Positions 30,682-42,248 of a stretch of 64,000 nt of DNA are shown one piece after another. Source of the stretch: Xenorhabdus bovienii SS-2004 (lineage in GTDB: Bacteria; Pseudomonadota; Gammaproteobacteria; Enterobacterales; Enterobacteriaceae); the NCBI RefSeq assembly GCF_000027225.1, contig NC_013892.1:2480001-2544000 (forward strand), given 5' to 3'. The position numbers and the translations under genes are program-made. The notes under the pieces are model-generated. The model was not told where the DNA came from. It ran no database searches and saw only the letters and a program-made list of their open reading frames with translations. Positions within the stretch are counted from its first letter, which is position 1. Every line of letters begins with the position of its first letter.

Positions 30682-30716
30682 TAAGAAAAAGACCGCACAA
30701 AAATGCGGCCTTTTTT
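30682..30716 (-). terminator. ihfA terminator
   Basis: GACCGCA (30691-30697) pairs with TGCGGCC (30704-30710, one wobble), flanked by A-rich sequence on the left and T6 on the right. It lies just after the ihfA stop on the minus strand and could act in both directions. Confidence 0.65.
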
Positions 30717-30723
30717 ATATGTT

Positions 30724-31020
30724 TTATTCTTTTGGTAAAGCTTTTTCCACCCGATTTTTCAACTTTTGACCTGGGCGAAACGTGACAACACGGCGGGCCG
30801 TAATTGGAATATCTTCACCCGTCTTCGGATTACGACCTGGACGTTGATTTTTGTCTCGTAAATCAAAGTTGCCAAATCCAGATAATTTAACCTGCTCCCC
30901 ATTCTCTAAAGAATGACGCACTTCTTCAAAGAATATTTCCACTAGATCCTTAGCATCACGTTTGCTAATACCCAGTTTCTCAAACAGATTTTCTGACATT
31001 TCAGCTTTAGTAAGCGCCAT
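30724..31020 (-). CDS. ihfA: Integration host factor subunit alpha
   Basis: 98-residue HU/IHF-family DNA-bending protein. It has the family block [21 protein letters not shown] with the intercalating proline in RPGRNP, and starts [20 protein letters not shown]. It heterodimerises with IhfB. Four bases separate it from the pheT stop, so it is co-transcribed with pheST, as in E. coli. Confidence 0.98.
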   Translation of the reverse strand: MALTKAEMSENLFEKLGISKRDAKDLVEIFFEEVRHSLENGEQVKLSGFGNFDLRDKNQRPGRNPKTGEDIPITARRVVTFRPGQKLKNRVEKALPKE

Positions 31021-31024
31021 AAGT

Positions 31025-33412
31025 TCAGTCCCTCAAGGATGCTTTGAATCGCTGTTCTAATGCAGCAACGCATTTGTTGACGGTCGCAGCAATCTCTTTT
31101 TCTTCCAGTGTACGCACGGTATCCTGCAAGATTAAGCTAATAGCAAGGCTCTTGTGGCCTTCCGCGACACCTTTACCACAATACACGTCAAATAAGTTTA
31201 TGCCAACTATATGATTTACGCCAACTTTCTTACATTCAGCAAGAACATCTTCTGCGGCTACATTTTCAGGCACAACTATGGCGATATCACGGCGATTGGA
31301 TGGGAAGCGAGAAACTTCCTTCATTTCAGGAATCACGCGGTCCACCAGACTGGCCCACAATAATTCGAATATCACGGTACGACCATTTAAGTCAAATTTG
31401 CGCTCCAATTCTGGATGAACAACACCTATATAACCAATATAATTATTTTCCAGATAAATCCCAGCGCTTTGTCCAGGGTGTAAAGCAGGATGTTCCTCCG
31501 CCCTAAATGAAATGCTAGATAGCATACCAGTCAATTCTAAAACGGATTCTAAATCGCCCTTAAGATCAAAGAAGTCAACTGCTTGTTTTTCAAGCATCCA
31601 GTGTTCTTCAAAACGATTTCCTGCTATCACACCACCAAGCATCAATTCCTGACGAATACCATGTTCAGCATTTTCATCAGGCACAAAACGCAAGCCAGTT
31701 TCAAATAAGCGGATACGGTTCTGCTGACGGTTCTGGTTATAAACAACAGTGGTCAATAATCCTGTCAACAATGACAAGCGCATAGCCGACATGTCAGCCG
31801 AAATCGGATTTGGCAGGATTAATGCTTCTTCCTGCGGATGCAAATATTGCTGAATCTTTGGATCAACAAAACTGTAGGTAATCGCTTCTTGATAACCTTT
31901 ATCCACCAGCATCGTTTTGACGCGTTTCAATGGCAGATTAGCTTCACGGTGTGCAGTCATCACAAGATCAGCGCGCACAGGCACGTCTGGTATGTTATTG
32001 TAACCGTAAATACGTGCAATTTCTTCAACCAGATCTTCTTCAATCTGCATATCAAAACGCCAGCTAGGTACAACAGCCTGCCAGCTATTGCTCTGCACTG
32101 TCACCTGACAGCCTAAACGTGTCAGAATATCCGTGACTTCGTCATCAACGATATGATGACCAATCAGGCGATCCAATTTCTTGCGATTCAGAGTAATAGT
32201 CGCCGATTTTGGCAAATAAGAACCACTGGTAACATCAATGATTTCTCCGGCTTCCCCACCACAAATGGCAATCAGCAATTGGGTGGCATATTCCATCGCT
32301 TTATGCTGAAGTTGTGGATCTACGCCACGTTCAAAACGATGGGAAGCATCAGTATGCAGGCCATAACAACGAGCACGACCTGTAATCGCTAATGGTGCAA
32401 AGAAAGCACACTCCAGTAAAATATGCTGTGTTTCAGAATTCACACCAGAATACTGACCGCCAAAAATTCCTGCCATTGCAAGGGCTTGCTTTTCATCAGC
32501 AATAACGAGTGTATCAGCAGAAAGTTCTATTTCGTTACCATCTAGCAGTGTTAATTTTTCACCCTGCTCAGCCAGACGAACAATAATTGAGCCACTTAAG
32601 CGTTCCAAATCGAATGCATGCAGTGGTTGTCCCAACTCTAACAGTACATAATTAGTAACATCAACAATTGGGTCAATAGAACGAATACCACCACGACGCA
32701 GTTTTTCACGCATCCACAGTGGTGTTGTAGCCTTGACGTTTACATTCTTGATAACGCGCCCCAAGTAGCGTGGGCAGGCTTCTGGTGCGTCGACACGGAT
32801 AGGGAATGTGGCTTCTGTAGTGAGTTTTACAGCCTCGATCTGTGGCTCTGTCATTGACAGTTTATTGATAACAGCAACGTCACGAGCAACTCCCATGATG
32901 CTTAAACAATCTGCACGGTTAGGTGTAATGCTGATTTCAATGGCACTATCATTCAATTTGATATAATCTCGCAGATCAATACCAATCGGTGCATCCGCAG
33001 GCAGTTCAATAATGCCATCATGATCATCTGCAATACCCAGTTCAGAGAAAGAACAAAGCATCCCTTCTGATGGCTCTCCGCGCAATTTCGCAGCTTTAAT
33101 CTTGAAATCACCCGGTAATACCGCGCCCACTGTAGCAACGGCGACACGTAGTCCCTGACGGCAATTTGGTGCTCCACAAACAATATCCAGCAGGCGATCG
33201 CCACCTACATTAACTTTTGTGACACGCAATTTATCTGCGTTTGGATGTTGGCCACATTCAACGACTTCACCCACAACAACACCGTGAAATTGACCTGCCA
33301 CTTTTTCAACACCATCAACTTCTAAACCTGCCATGGTGATTTGATCAGACAATGCTTCACTGCTGATGGCAGGGTTAGTCCACTCGCGTAACCAGAGTTC
33401 ACTGAATTTCAT
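31025..33412 (-). CDS. pheT: Phenylalanine-tRNA ligase beta subunit
   Basis: 795 residues, the same as E. coli PheT. The N-terminal tRNA-binding OB domain (about 40-150, with [19 protein letters not shown]), then B3/B4 editing domain ([24 protein letters not shown] type block), B5 and catalytic-like domains, and the C-terminal ferredoxin-fold anticodon-binding domain ([16 protein letters not shown]). Forms the alpha2-beta2 enzyme with PheS, 14 bases upstream. Confidence 0.98.
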   Translation of the reverse strand: MKFSELWLREWTNPAISSEALSDQITMAGLEVDGVEKVAGQFHGVVVGEVVECGQHPNADKLRVTKVNVGGDRLLDIVCGAPNCRQGLRVAVATVGAVLPGDFKIKAAKLRGEPSEGMLCSFSELGIADDHDGIIELPADAPIGIDLRDYIKLNDSAIEISITPNRADCLSIMGVARDVAVINKLSMTEPQIEAVKLTTEATFPIRVDAPEACPRYLGRVIKNVNVKATTPLWMREKLRRGGIRSIDPIVDVTNYVLLELGQPLHAFDLERLSGSIIVRLAEQGEKLTLLDGNEIELSADTLVIADEKQALAMAGIFGGQYSGVNSETQHILLECAFFAPLAITGRARCYGLHTDASHRFERGVDPQLQHKAMEYATQLLIAICGGEAGEIIDVTSGSYLPKSATITLNRKKLDRLIGHHIVDDEVTDILTRLGCQVTVQSNSWQAVVPSWRFDMQIEEDLVEEIARIYGYNNIPDVPVRADLVMTAHREANLPLKRVKTMLVDKGYQEAITYSFVDPKIQQYLHPQEEALILPNPISADMSAMRLSLLTGLLTTVVYNQNRQQNRIRLFETGLRFVPDENAEHGIRQELMLGGVIAGNRFEEHWMLEKQAVDFFDLKGDLESVLELTGMLSSISFRAEEHPALHPGQSAGIYLENNYIGYIGVVHPELERKFDLNGRTVIFELLWASLVDRVIPEMKEVSRFPSNRRDIAIVVPENVAAEDVLAECKKVGVNHIVGINLFDVYCGKGVAEGHKSLAISLILQDTVRTLEEKEIAATVNKCVAALEQRFKASLRD

Positions 33413-33426
33413 GAGATATTCCTGCC

Positions 33427-34458
<1,032 letters not shown>

Positions 34459-34494
34459 CTATGCCCCAAATAGCTATTAGTGAGGTCATAAAAA

Positions 34495-34518
34495 TAAAAA
34501 AGCCTCCACATTGGAGGC
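34495..34518 (-). terminator. pheST attenuator
   Basis: GCCTCC (34502-34507) and GGAGGC (34513-34518) form a stem followed on the minus strand by T6AT5. It lies 49 bases after the pheM stop and upstream of pheS, where E. coli has the pheST attenuator. Confidence 0.85.
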
Positions 34519-34524
34519 TCAAGC

Positions 34525-34602
34525 GCTTTTTTTCGTTTCTTTTCTTACGCTCAAAGCCCCCCGATTTCAGGCGCTAAAGTAAAAAAAGAAACGAAAAAAA
34601 GC
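34525..34602 (-). promoter_or_regulatory. 19-bp inverted repeat of the pheM leader
   Basis: 34525-34543 and 34584-34602 are perfect inverted copies (GCTTTTTTTCGTTTCTTTT and its complement). The minus-strand 5' arm covers the Phe codons of pheM. Ribosome stalling on these codons would therefore decide whether this stem, or the downstream terminator at 34495, can form. Confidence 0.75.
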
Positions 34603-34614
34603 TAATTTCATCAT
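34567..34614 (-). CDS. pheM: PheM leader peptide
   Basis: 15-residue leader MMKLAFFRFFFYFSA with six phenylalanines, clearly homologous to E. coli PheM (ending FRFFFYFST). The ATG at 34614 has GGAGAG eight bases upstream; an ATG at 34620 is too close to it. It controls pheST by transcription attenuation in response to charged tRNA-Phe. Confidence 0.93.
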   Translation of the reverse strand: MMKLAFFRFFFYFSA

Positions 34615-34674
34615 TGCCATTCTCTCCATTATGTCCTTATTAACCCAATCAATAGTAAGCCATATTTTGGGGGA

Positions 34675-34702
34675 AAGTAAAAGAGGGAGCTTGCTCCCTC
34701 TT
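34675..34702 (-). terminator. Terminator after rplT
   Basis: AAGAGGGAGC (34681-34690) pairs with GCTCCCTCTT (34693-34702), followed on the minus strand by TTTTACTTT. It lies 10 bases after the rplT stop; pheST has its own leader downstream. Confidence 0.75.
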
Positions 34703-34712
34703 CTAACCTGAC

Positions 34713-35078
<366 letters not shown>

Positions 35079-35111
35079 CTATCGTCTCTGAATTCTAATC
35101 TAAAAATTTGC

Positions 35112-35944
<833 letters not shown>

Positions 35945-35947
35945 ACC

Positions 35948-37876
35948 TTATTCCTCCAATTGATGAAGATTGCGACTGCGTATTTCTGTCAGTAATTTTT
36001 CTATAAACTCACTGACATTAATGCTACCTAAATCCTTGCCACGGCGGGTACGAACAGAAGTTTTTCCTGATTCGACCTCTTTATCGCCGCAAACAAGCAT
36101 GTAAGGCACTCGACGCAGAGTGTGTTCGCGAATTTTAAAACCAATCTTCTCATTTCTCAAGTCTGCTTTTGCACGAATGCCAGCATCTTGAAGTTTTTTA
36201 ACCAATTCCTGTACATAACCTGCCTGACCGTCAGTAATATTCATGACGACAACCTGTTGAGGTGCCAACCATGTTGGGAAGAACCCAGCATATTCTTCAG
36301 TCAGGATACCAATGAACCGTTCCAGAGAGCCTAGAACAGCACGGTGGATCATTACAGGAACCTTACGTTCGTTATTTTCACCGACATATGACGCATTCAA
36401 ACGCGCTGGCAATGAAAAATCGAGCTGCACAGTACCACATTGCCACGCACGATCCAAACAATCATATAGAGTAAATTCGATCTTAGGGCCATAAAAAGCA
36501 CCTTCACCCGGCTGATATTCAAATTCAATACCGCTTTGTTTCAGTGCTTCAGCAAGATCAGCTTCTGCTTCATCCCACTGTTTTTCAGTGCCAATACGTT
36601 TTTCTGGACGAGTCGATAATTTGACAACAACCTTCTCGAAACCAAATGTATTATACACGTCATAAATCATTTTGATGCAATTGCTAACTTCTTGATGAAT
36701 TTGGTCTTCAGTACAGAAGATGTGTGCATCATCCTGAGTAAAGCCGCGTACACGCATCAATCCATGCAATGCCCCTGACGGTTCATTACGATGACAGCTA
36801 CCAAATTCAGCCATACGCAACGGCAGGTCACGATAAGATTTCAGACCCTGATTAAAAATCTGGACATGTCCTGGGCAGTTCATCGGCTTCACGCAGTATT
36901 CACGGTTTTCCGATGATGTGGTGAACATATGTTCTTTGTAGTTTTCCCAGTGACCTGTTTTTTCCCACAGGATACGATCCATCATGAATGGGCCTTTCAC
37001 TTCCTGATAATGGTACTCTTTCAGCTTAACTCGGGCAAATGTTTCCAGCTCACGGAAAATTGTCCAGCCATCATTATGCCAGAATGCCATGCCCGGCGCT
37101 TCTTCCTGCATGTGGTACAGATCAAGCTGTTTGCCGATTTTACGGTGATCGCGTTTTGAAGCTTCTTCTAAGCGTTGCAAATAGGCATTGAGTTGTTTTT
37201 TGTCTGCCCATGCAGTACCGTAAATACGCTGCAACATTTTGTTGTCGCTATTGCCACGCCAGTATGCGCCCGCTATTTTCTGCAATTTGAAGTGATGGCA
37301 GAAACGCATATTAGGGACGTGTGGCCCACGGCACATATCCATATATTCTTCATGGTGATACAGACCCGGATAATCATCACGGCTGATATTCTCATCCAGA
37401 ATCTGGATCTTGTATTCTTCGCCACGAGCTGCGAATGCTTCACGCGCTTCCTGCCAACTGACTTTTTTCTTGATGACGTCATAATCTGTCTTGGCAAGCT
37501 CCAGCATGCGTTTCTCAAGCAACTCGATATCTTCCTGCGTCAAAGAACGATCCAAATCAACATCGTAATAGAAACCATTGTCAATCACAGGACCGATTGC
37601 CATTTTCGTATCAGGCCATAGCTGCTTAACTGCATGACCTAATAAATGTGCACATGAGTGGCGAATAATTTCCAGACCGTTTTCATCCTTGCTGGTAATA
37701 ATTGCAAGGTTAGCATCGGTTTCAATTAATTCACATGCATCCACCAATTCGCCATTAACACGGCCAGCAATACACGCTTTTGCCAAGCCCACACCGATAT
37801 CGCGAGCCACATCCATTACAGAAACAGCATGCTCGAATTGACGTTGACTACCGTCAGGAAGAGTAATTACAGGCAT
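35948..37876 (-). CDS. thrS: Threonine-tRNA ligase
   Basis: 642 residues, E. coli length. TGS domain (1-60, [21 protein letters not shown]), editing domain ([17 protein letters not shown]), class II catalytic core with the zinc-site cysteine in PMNCPGHV, histidines downstream, and motif 2 [21 protein letters not shown], then the anticodon-binding domain. First gene of the thrS-infC-rpmI-rplT cluster. Confidence 0.98.
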   Translation of the reverse strand: MPVITLPDGSQRQFEHAVSVMDVARDIGVGLAKACIAGRVNGELVDACELIETDANLAIITSKDENGLEIIRHSCAHLLGHAVKQLWPDTKMAIGPVIDNGFYYDVDLDRSLTQEDIELLEKRMLELAKTDYDVIKKKVSWQEAREAFAARGEEYKIQILDENISRDDYPGLYHHEEYMDMCRGPHVPNMRFCHHFKLQKIAGAYWRGNSDNKMLQRIYGTAWADKKQLNAYLQRLEEASKRDHRKIGKQLDLYHMQEEAPGMAFWHNDGWTIFRELETFARVKLKEYHYQEVKGPFMMDRILWEKTGHWENYKEHMFTTSSENREYCVKPMNCPGHVQIFNQGLKSYRDLPLRMAEFGSCHRNEPSGALHGLMRVRGFTQDDAHIFCTEDQIHQEVSNCIKMIYDVYNTFGFEKVVVKLSTRPEKRIGTEKQWDEAEADLAEALKQSGIEFEYQPGEGAFYGPKIEFTLYDCLDRAWQCGTVQLDFSLPARLNASYVGENNERKVPVMIHRAVLGSLERFIGILTEEYAGFFPTWLAPQQVVVMNITDGQAGYVQELVKKLQDAGIRAKADLRNEKIGFKIREHTLRRVPYMLVCGDKEVESGKTSVRTRRGKDLGSINVSEFIEKLLTEIRSRNLHQLEE

Positions 37877-37960
37877 TTAAAATCCTTATCTACAGTGGTG
37901 ACCCACACGAAAGATCACTTGCATGAAATAAAATTTGTTTATTTTCAATTCGTTATTAGC
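37877..37960 (-). promoter_or_regulatory. thrS leader, possible autoregulatory operator
   Basis: On the minus strand the leader reads TTTCGTGTGGGTCACCACTG about 25 bases before TAAGGAT and the ATG. This resembles the E. coli thrS operator region, where tRNA-Thr-like hairpins bind ThrRS and block translation. The resemblance is from memory. Confidence 0.4.
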
Positions 37961-38139
37961 AATCTCTTACTTCACTCTGTAAGTTATGTACACAATTCAT
38001 CAAACTACCTATGTACATTGCTAAAACTCAAAATCCATATTAACACACAGAGTTACTATCTGACTATGTTGATAAATTATCAATCATCTCTCCACCCCAC
38101 CCATCCGTTTGCCGACTACATTGATGAGATATCAACCCC

Positions 38140-38396
38140 CTTCGCGACTACCTGAAAGAAAAGTGGGAGATTGTGGAACAGTGGGAAAGGAAGCTACTAT
38201 CACTATCCAACTTGAGGTTAACCCTATTAATTGCCTTATACTGGAAGATTTTTTCAACGGTATGGTAGCAACCAAAGCAGCAAGAATGCGCTCTATTGTG
38301 ATTCCGGCCTTCCACCATTTTGATGACCCCCGCTGGTCACTGGCTGATATTAAGTTAAATTCACTGGAAGAGTTAACCATAGAAAACATTACTTGA
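38140..38396 (+). pseudogene. Possible frameshifted coding remnant, unrecognised
   Basis: One frame gives LRDYLKEKWEIVEQWERK (38140-38193) and a second gives ITIQLEVNPINCLILEDFF, then RMRSIVIPAFHHFDDPRW and LNSLEELTIENIT to a stop at 38396. Both look like natural protein, and joining them needs one frame change near 38190. No family recognised. The only conventional ORF here (ATG 38109) starts in an implausible proline/arginine-rich segment. The rest of 37961-38587 is AT-rich, with nothing else evident. Confidence 0.3.
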
Positions 38397-38587
38397 TAGT
38401 TGCTCTGTGCTGCCATTTTTTGATTTGTATTTTCCCTACAGGGCAGCGCAAATATTCATCATAATGTACTTTATCCTAGCTGCTCTAGGTAAAAATCAAT
38501 TAAATCTTAGTGTTCTATATTAATAAATAACAGATTTATCTTATTTACCCCCTATCATACTTGTGAAAAACCCTCTATACTGCCTCA

Positions 38588-38603
38588 CTGTATGTATAAA
38601 CAG
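38588..38603 (+). promoter_or_regulatory. LexA box of ydjM
   Basis: CTGTATGTATAAACAG fits the SOS-box form CTG-N10-CAG with an AT-rich alternating centre, 32 bases upstream of the ydjM ATG. E. coli ydjM is a known LexA-regulated gene. Confidence 0.85.
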
Positions 38604-38634
38604 CAATCAGCATAAATAATCAATATAAATCGTT

Positions 38635-39216
38635 ATGACAGCAGAAGGGCATCTCCTTTTTTCAGTTGCCAGCCTCATATTGGCTCACCAGCTAGAAATT
38701 ACACCAGAAATAGCACAGGGAGACTGGCTTCATATGCTTCCCGGAGTGCTTCTGGCCTCATTGTTACCTGATATTGATCATCCCAGTTCAACGTTAGGTA
38801 GATTATTTCGTTTTATATCAATTCCTATTGCCCGACTATGTGGGCATCGTGGATTTACTCACAGCTTACTAGCCCTGGGAGTAGGAATTATTCTCTTCCA
38901 GGCTGAAATACCGTCTGGGTGGCCCATTCCAACTGACTTTTTTCATGCAATGATTGTGGGTTATATCAGCCATCTGATTGCTGATATGCTTACACCCGCA
39001 GGCATCCCACTCTTATGGCCACTGAGGATACGTTTCTGTATCCCTATTCTTAGAGGAAAGGAACGCAAAAAAGCGGAGCGATTTATTGCTGTGCTGGTGC
39101 TCGTCATTGCCATTCTCCTTCCACATCAAATTGATTTTTCGTTTATCCACCACTATTTTGATAAATTACAAATCGATAAGTTGCAAATTGACAAGTTACA
39201 GAGTCTATATAAGTAG
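38635..39216 (+). CDS. ydjM: YdjM, LexA-regulated inner-membrane metal-dependent hydrolase family protein
   Basis: 193 residues of the YbcI/YdjM (DUF457) family. Conserved polar motifs lie among hydrophobic segments: LLPDIDHPSSTLGR, GHRGFTHSLLALG and SHLIADMLTPAGIPLLWP. The SOS box at 38588 suggests induction by DNA damage. The C-terminus ends in three copies of a DKLQI unit (15-bp DNA repeats, about 39161-39205), which looks like a lineage-specific tail. Catalytic function is not established. Confidence 0.93.
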   Translation: MTAEGHLLFSVASLILAHQLEITPEIAQGDWLHMLPGVLLASLLPDIDHPSSTLGRLFRFISIPIARLCGHRGFTHSLLALGVGIILFQAEIPSGWPIPTDFFHAMIVGYISHLIADMLTPAGIPLLWPLRIRFCIPILRGKERKKAERFIAVLVLVIAILLPHQIDFSFIHHYFDKLQIDKLQIDKLQSLYK

Positions 39217-39243
39217 CGGATTAAATATAGTCTTATTAGTTCA

Positions 39244-39268
39244 TGACCCCATTTCCTCAATGGGGTCA
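39244..39268 (+). terminator. Hairpin after ydjM
   Basis: TGACCCCATT (39244-39253) and AATGGGGTCA (39259-39268), a perfect 10-bp stem with a 5-base loop, 28 bases after the stop. No T-run. The remaining AT-rich sequence to 39570 holds the tcyP promoter and an imperfect inverted repeat at 39492-39513 (GGTATAACG, then CGTTATAACC) that could be an operator. Confidence 0.55.
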
Positions 39269-39570
39269 CCCTCAAAAACATAAACAATGTTTATTTTTTT
39301 CACTTTTATCACTATGTGTAAATCCACAAATTATATCAATAATCAGCAAATATCAGACGAAAATCAAATATAATAATATAAGTATTTATAATCAATTTTA
39401 CTAGGTAGTAAGAAATCATTATATTTAATTCCATTTAATTATAAGTAAGGCTTTTCTTATGCTGATAACATGTTTTCTTATTCTATTAAATGGTATAACG
39501 TTCCGTTATAACCTAGTACGATTAAATACCATACAAAAAATCATATAGTTAGAAATTTTGGAGTCTAGGG

Positions 39571-40962
39571 ATGAATTTACCACTCGTCATTAATGTGCTG
39601 GTTTTTGTAGCACTACTTATAGTATTAGCAAAAGCGAGCTCAAATAAGTGGAGCCTGTCCAAAAAAGTTGTTGTTGCCCTAATCATGGGTGTTGTTTTTG
39701 GGCTGGCATTGAACGTCATTTATGGTGCACACAATATCATTGTGAAAGAATCAATTAAATGGTTCAATATCGTCGGCAATGGCTACGTGCAGTTACTGCA
39801 AATGGTCATTATGCCATTAGTTTTCGCTTCTATTCTGAGTGCAGTCGCACGTTTACATAAAGCGTCCGCTTTAGGAAAAATTAGTTTCCTGACAATTGGA
39901 ACCTTGTTGTTCACCACTGCTATTTCGGCTTTAATCGGCATCATTATCGCCAATGTGTTTGGTCTGACTGCTGCAGGATTAATTCAAGGCACACAAGAAA
40001 CGGCGCGCCTGTCTGCTATTGAAACAAGTTATATCGGCAAAGTTTCAGATCTGGGTGTACCACAGCTTATCCTCTCTTTTATTCCTAAAAATCCATTTGC
40101 TGACCTTACTGGAGCAAGCCCTACTTCAATTATCGGTGTTGTAATTTTTGCCGTGTTTCTAGGTATCGCTGCATTACAAATGCTTAAAGATGACCATGAA
40201 CGTGGTGAGCGAGCTCTTATTGCCATTGATACCCTGCAAGCATGGGCAATGAAACTCGTCAGGCTGGTTATGCGCCTAACACCATACGGCGTTATGGCTC
40301 TGATGACTAAAGTCGTTGCCAGCTCCAACATTCACGATATTGCACAATTGGGCAATTTTGTCGTTGCTTCCTATATTGCCCTTGGGTTGATGTTTGTCGT
40401 ACATGGAGGACTTTTGGCACTTACTGGCATCAACCCGATCAAATTCTTCAAGAAAGCCGGCCCTGCTCTGACGTTTGCATTTACCAGCCGTTCAAGTGCT
40501 GCCAGTATTCCGTTGAATGTTGAAACACAAACACGTCGCCTTGGTATACCAGAATCCATTGCCAGTTTTTCTGCTTCTTTTGGTGCGACTATCGGTCAAA
40601 ATGGCTGTGCCGGTATTTATCCAGCTATGTTAGCGGTAATGATTGCCCCAACCGTCGGTATTGACCCTTTCGATCCCCTGTGGATTGCGACTCTCGTCGG
40701 TATTGTGACGATCAGCTCTGCAGGTGTCGCTGGTGTTGGTGGAGGTGCAACATTCGCAGCACTGATTGTTTTACCTGCTATGGGGCTACCTGTGACTTTA
40801 GTCGCACTACTGATTTCTGTTGAACCTATTATCGATATGGGCCGCACAGCATTAAACGTCAATGGTGCAATGACAGCTGGTACAATCACTAGTCAATTGA
40901 TGGGTACAACTAACAAAGAAATATTAGAGCAAGATGAAACGGTAGGATTAAGTCAGTCCTAA
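39571..40962 (+). CDS. tcyP: TcyP, L-cystine:cation symporter
   Basis: 463 residues, the E. coli TcyP (YdjN) length, of the dicarboxylate/amino-acid:cation symporter (DAACS, GltP-like) family. About eight helices plus two re-entrant hairpins; the serine-rich tip [15 protein letters not shown] and the [17 protein letters not shown] and [18 protein letters not shown] segments form the substrate and cation sites. Takes up cystine. GGAG lies ahead of the ATG. In E. coli it is CysB-controlled. Confidence 0.96.
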   Translation: MNLPLVINVLVFVALLIVLAKASSNKWSLSKKVVVALIMGVVFGLALNVIYGAHNIIVKESIKWFNIVGNGYVQLLQMVIMPLVFASILSAVARLHKASALGKISFLTIGTLLFTTAISALIGIIIANVFGLTAAGLIQGTQETARLSAIETSYIGKVSDLGVPQLILSFIPKNPFADLTGASPTSIIGVVIFAVFLGIAALQMLKDDHERGERALIAIDTLQAWAMKLVRLVMRLTPYGVMALMTKVVASSNIHDIAQLGNFVVASYIALGLMFVVHGGLLALTGINPIKFFKKAGPALTFAFTSRSSAASIPLNVETQTRRLGIPESIASFSASFGATIGQNGCAGIYPAMLAVMIAPTVGIDPFDPLWIATLVGIVTISSAGVAGVGGGATFAALIVLPAMGLPVTLVALLISVEPIIDMGRTALNVNGAMTAGTITSQLMGTTNKEILEQDETVGLSQS

Positions 40963-40982
40963 TCTGTATCAGATAAAATTCC

Positions 40983-41021
40983 GCTCCCTGTGTATATCAA
41001 TGATCAAAGGGAGCATTTTTT
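40983..41021 (+). terminator. tcyP terminator
   Basis: GCTCCCT (40983-40989) with AGGGAGC (41008-41014), then ATTTTTT. About 20 bases after the stop. Confidence 0.8.
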
Positions 41022-41100
41022 ATCTGTATCTCCCCTCATACTACCTATATATTAGTTGCATAATATCCTCAAAAAACTAAATTTCGCTCACAAGAGCAAT

Positions 41101-41137
41101 AAAAAAGCCGGCATTCATGATGAATACCGGCTTTTTT
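41101..41137 (-). terminator. htpX terminator (bidirectional)
   Basis: A6, then GCCGGCATTCA, a short loop, TGAATACCGGC and T6 (one mismatch). Strong intrinsic terminator between converging tcyP and htpX. Confidence 0.88.
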
Positions 41138-41183
41138 CACTGAATATTTACTTCAGACCATAATAGAGCAGGTCACTATGGTA

Positions 41184-42068
41184 TTACTTTATATATTCAC
41201 CACTACGAAGGGCTTCAATACGCTTATCTAATGGAGGATGAGATAAGAATAATTCACTGAAGCTCTTAGACTTACCATTAATACAGAATGCCATCATACG
41301 ACCCTCTTCTTGAGGCTCATAGCTGGTTTTAAGACGTTGCAACGCAGCAATCATTTTTTCACGCCCAACCAGTTTCGCTGATCCTGCATCGGCGTGAAAT
41401 TCACGGTAACGGGAGAACCACATGGTAATAATGCTTGCCAGAATACCGAATACAATCTCCAGTACCATCGAAAGCACCATATAAACAATTGGATTACCGT
41501 TGCTGCTACTTTCATTCTCATTATCATTGCTGGACAGGAAACTTGAAGCCGCCTGTGCGATGATACGCGAGATAAAAATAACGAATGTGTTCACAATTCC
41601 TTGCAACAGCGTCATCGTTACCATGTCACCATTAGCGATATGGCTGATCTCATGAGCAATAACAGCTTCCGCTTCATCACGACTCATGTTATTCAGCAAC
41701 CCAGTACTGACAGCAACTAACGAAGCGTTACGACGTGCGCCTGTCGCAAATGCGTTAATATCAGGAGCATTGTAAATAGCTACCTGTGGCATGGTAATAC
41801 TAACCTGATCTGACTGACGGCGAACAGTTTCCATCAACCACAATTCCATTTCATTGGAAGGTTTTTCAATGACCTGACCACCAACAGCACGCAATGCCAT
41901 CCATTTCGACATTAACAGAGAAATGAACGCGCCACCAAAACCAAACAAACCAGCCATAATCATGAGACCAGCTACACTACTTTGCTGAACTCCTGTGAGT
42001 GAAAGTATTATCCCAAACACCACCATGACCGCGAGGTTAGTGAGAAGGAACAAGGCTATTCGCATCAT
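41184..42068 (-). CDS. htpX: Protease HtpX
   Basis: Membrane-bound zinc metalloprotease in inner-membrane quality control, 294 residues. The N-terminus has two helices, then the HEISH zinc motif (139-143), two more hydrophobic segments, and the third ligand region [18 protein letters not shown]. In E. coli it is induced through CpxR and works with FtsH. Confidence 0.97.
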   Translation of the reverse strand: MMRIALFLLTNLAVMVVFGIILSLTGVQQSSVAGLMIMAGLFGFGGAFISLLMSKWMALRAVGGQVIEKPSNEMELWLMETVRRQSDQVSITMPQVAIYNAPDINAFATGARRNASLVAVSTGLLNNMSRDEAEAVIAHEISHIANGDMVTMTLLQGIVNTFVIFISRIIAQAASSFLSSNDNENESSSNGNPIVYMVLSMVLEIVFGILASIITMWFSRYREFHADAGSAKLVGREKMIAALQRLKTSYEPQEEGRMMAFCINGKSKSFSELFLSHPPLDKRIEALRSGEYIK

Positions 42069-42200
42069 ATAAATTTATTTCCTTTAATTATCAAACAATT
42101 CAACTAAGAGCCAAACCATAAATATGGAGATTCATTCCATATTATTCAATTTTTTTAAGATGCTAAGCGATAGAATCAACATAACTTTACAGTGTCACAA

Positions 42201-42228
42201 AAAAGGCCGACTACCAAGTCGGCCTTTT
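42201..42228 (-). terminator. prc terminator
   Basis: A4, GGCCGACT (42205-42212), ACCA loop, AGTCGGCC (42217-42224), T4. Twenty bases after the prc stop on the minus strand. Confidence 0.85.
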
Positions 42229-42248
42229 ATCTGTAACGAACTTTAAAA

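Noticed and set aside
38132..38416. 94-codon minus-strand ORF
   Set aside because: Serine-rich, no ribosome site, and opposite to more natural-looking plus-strand frames.
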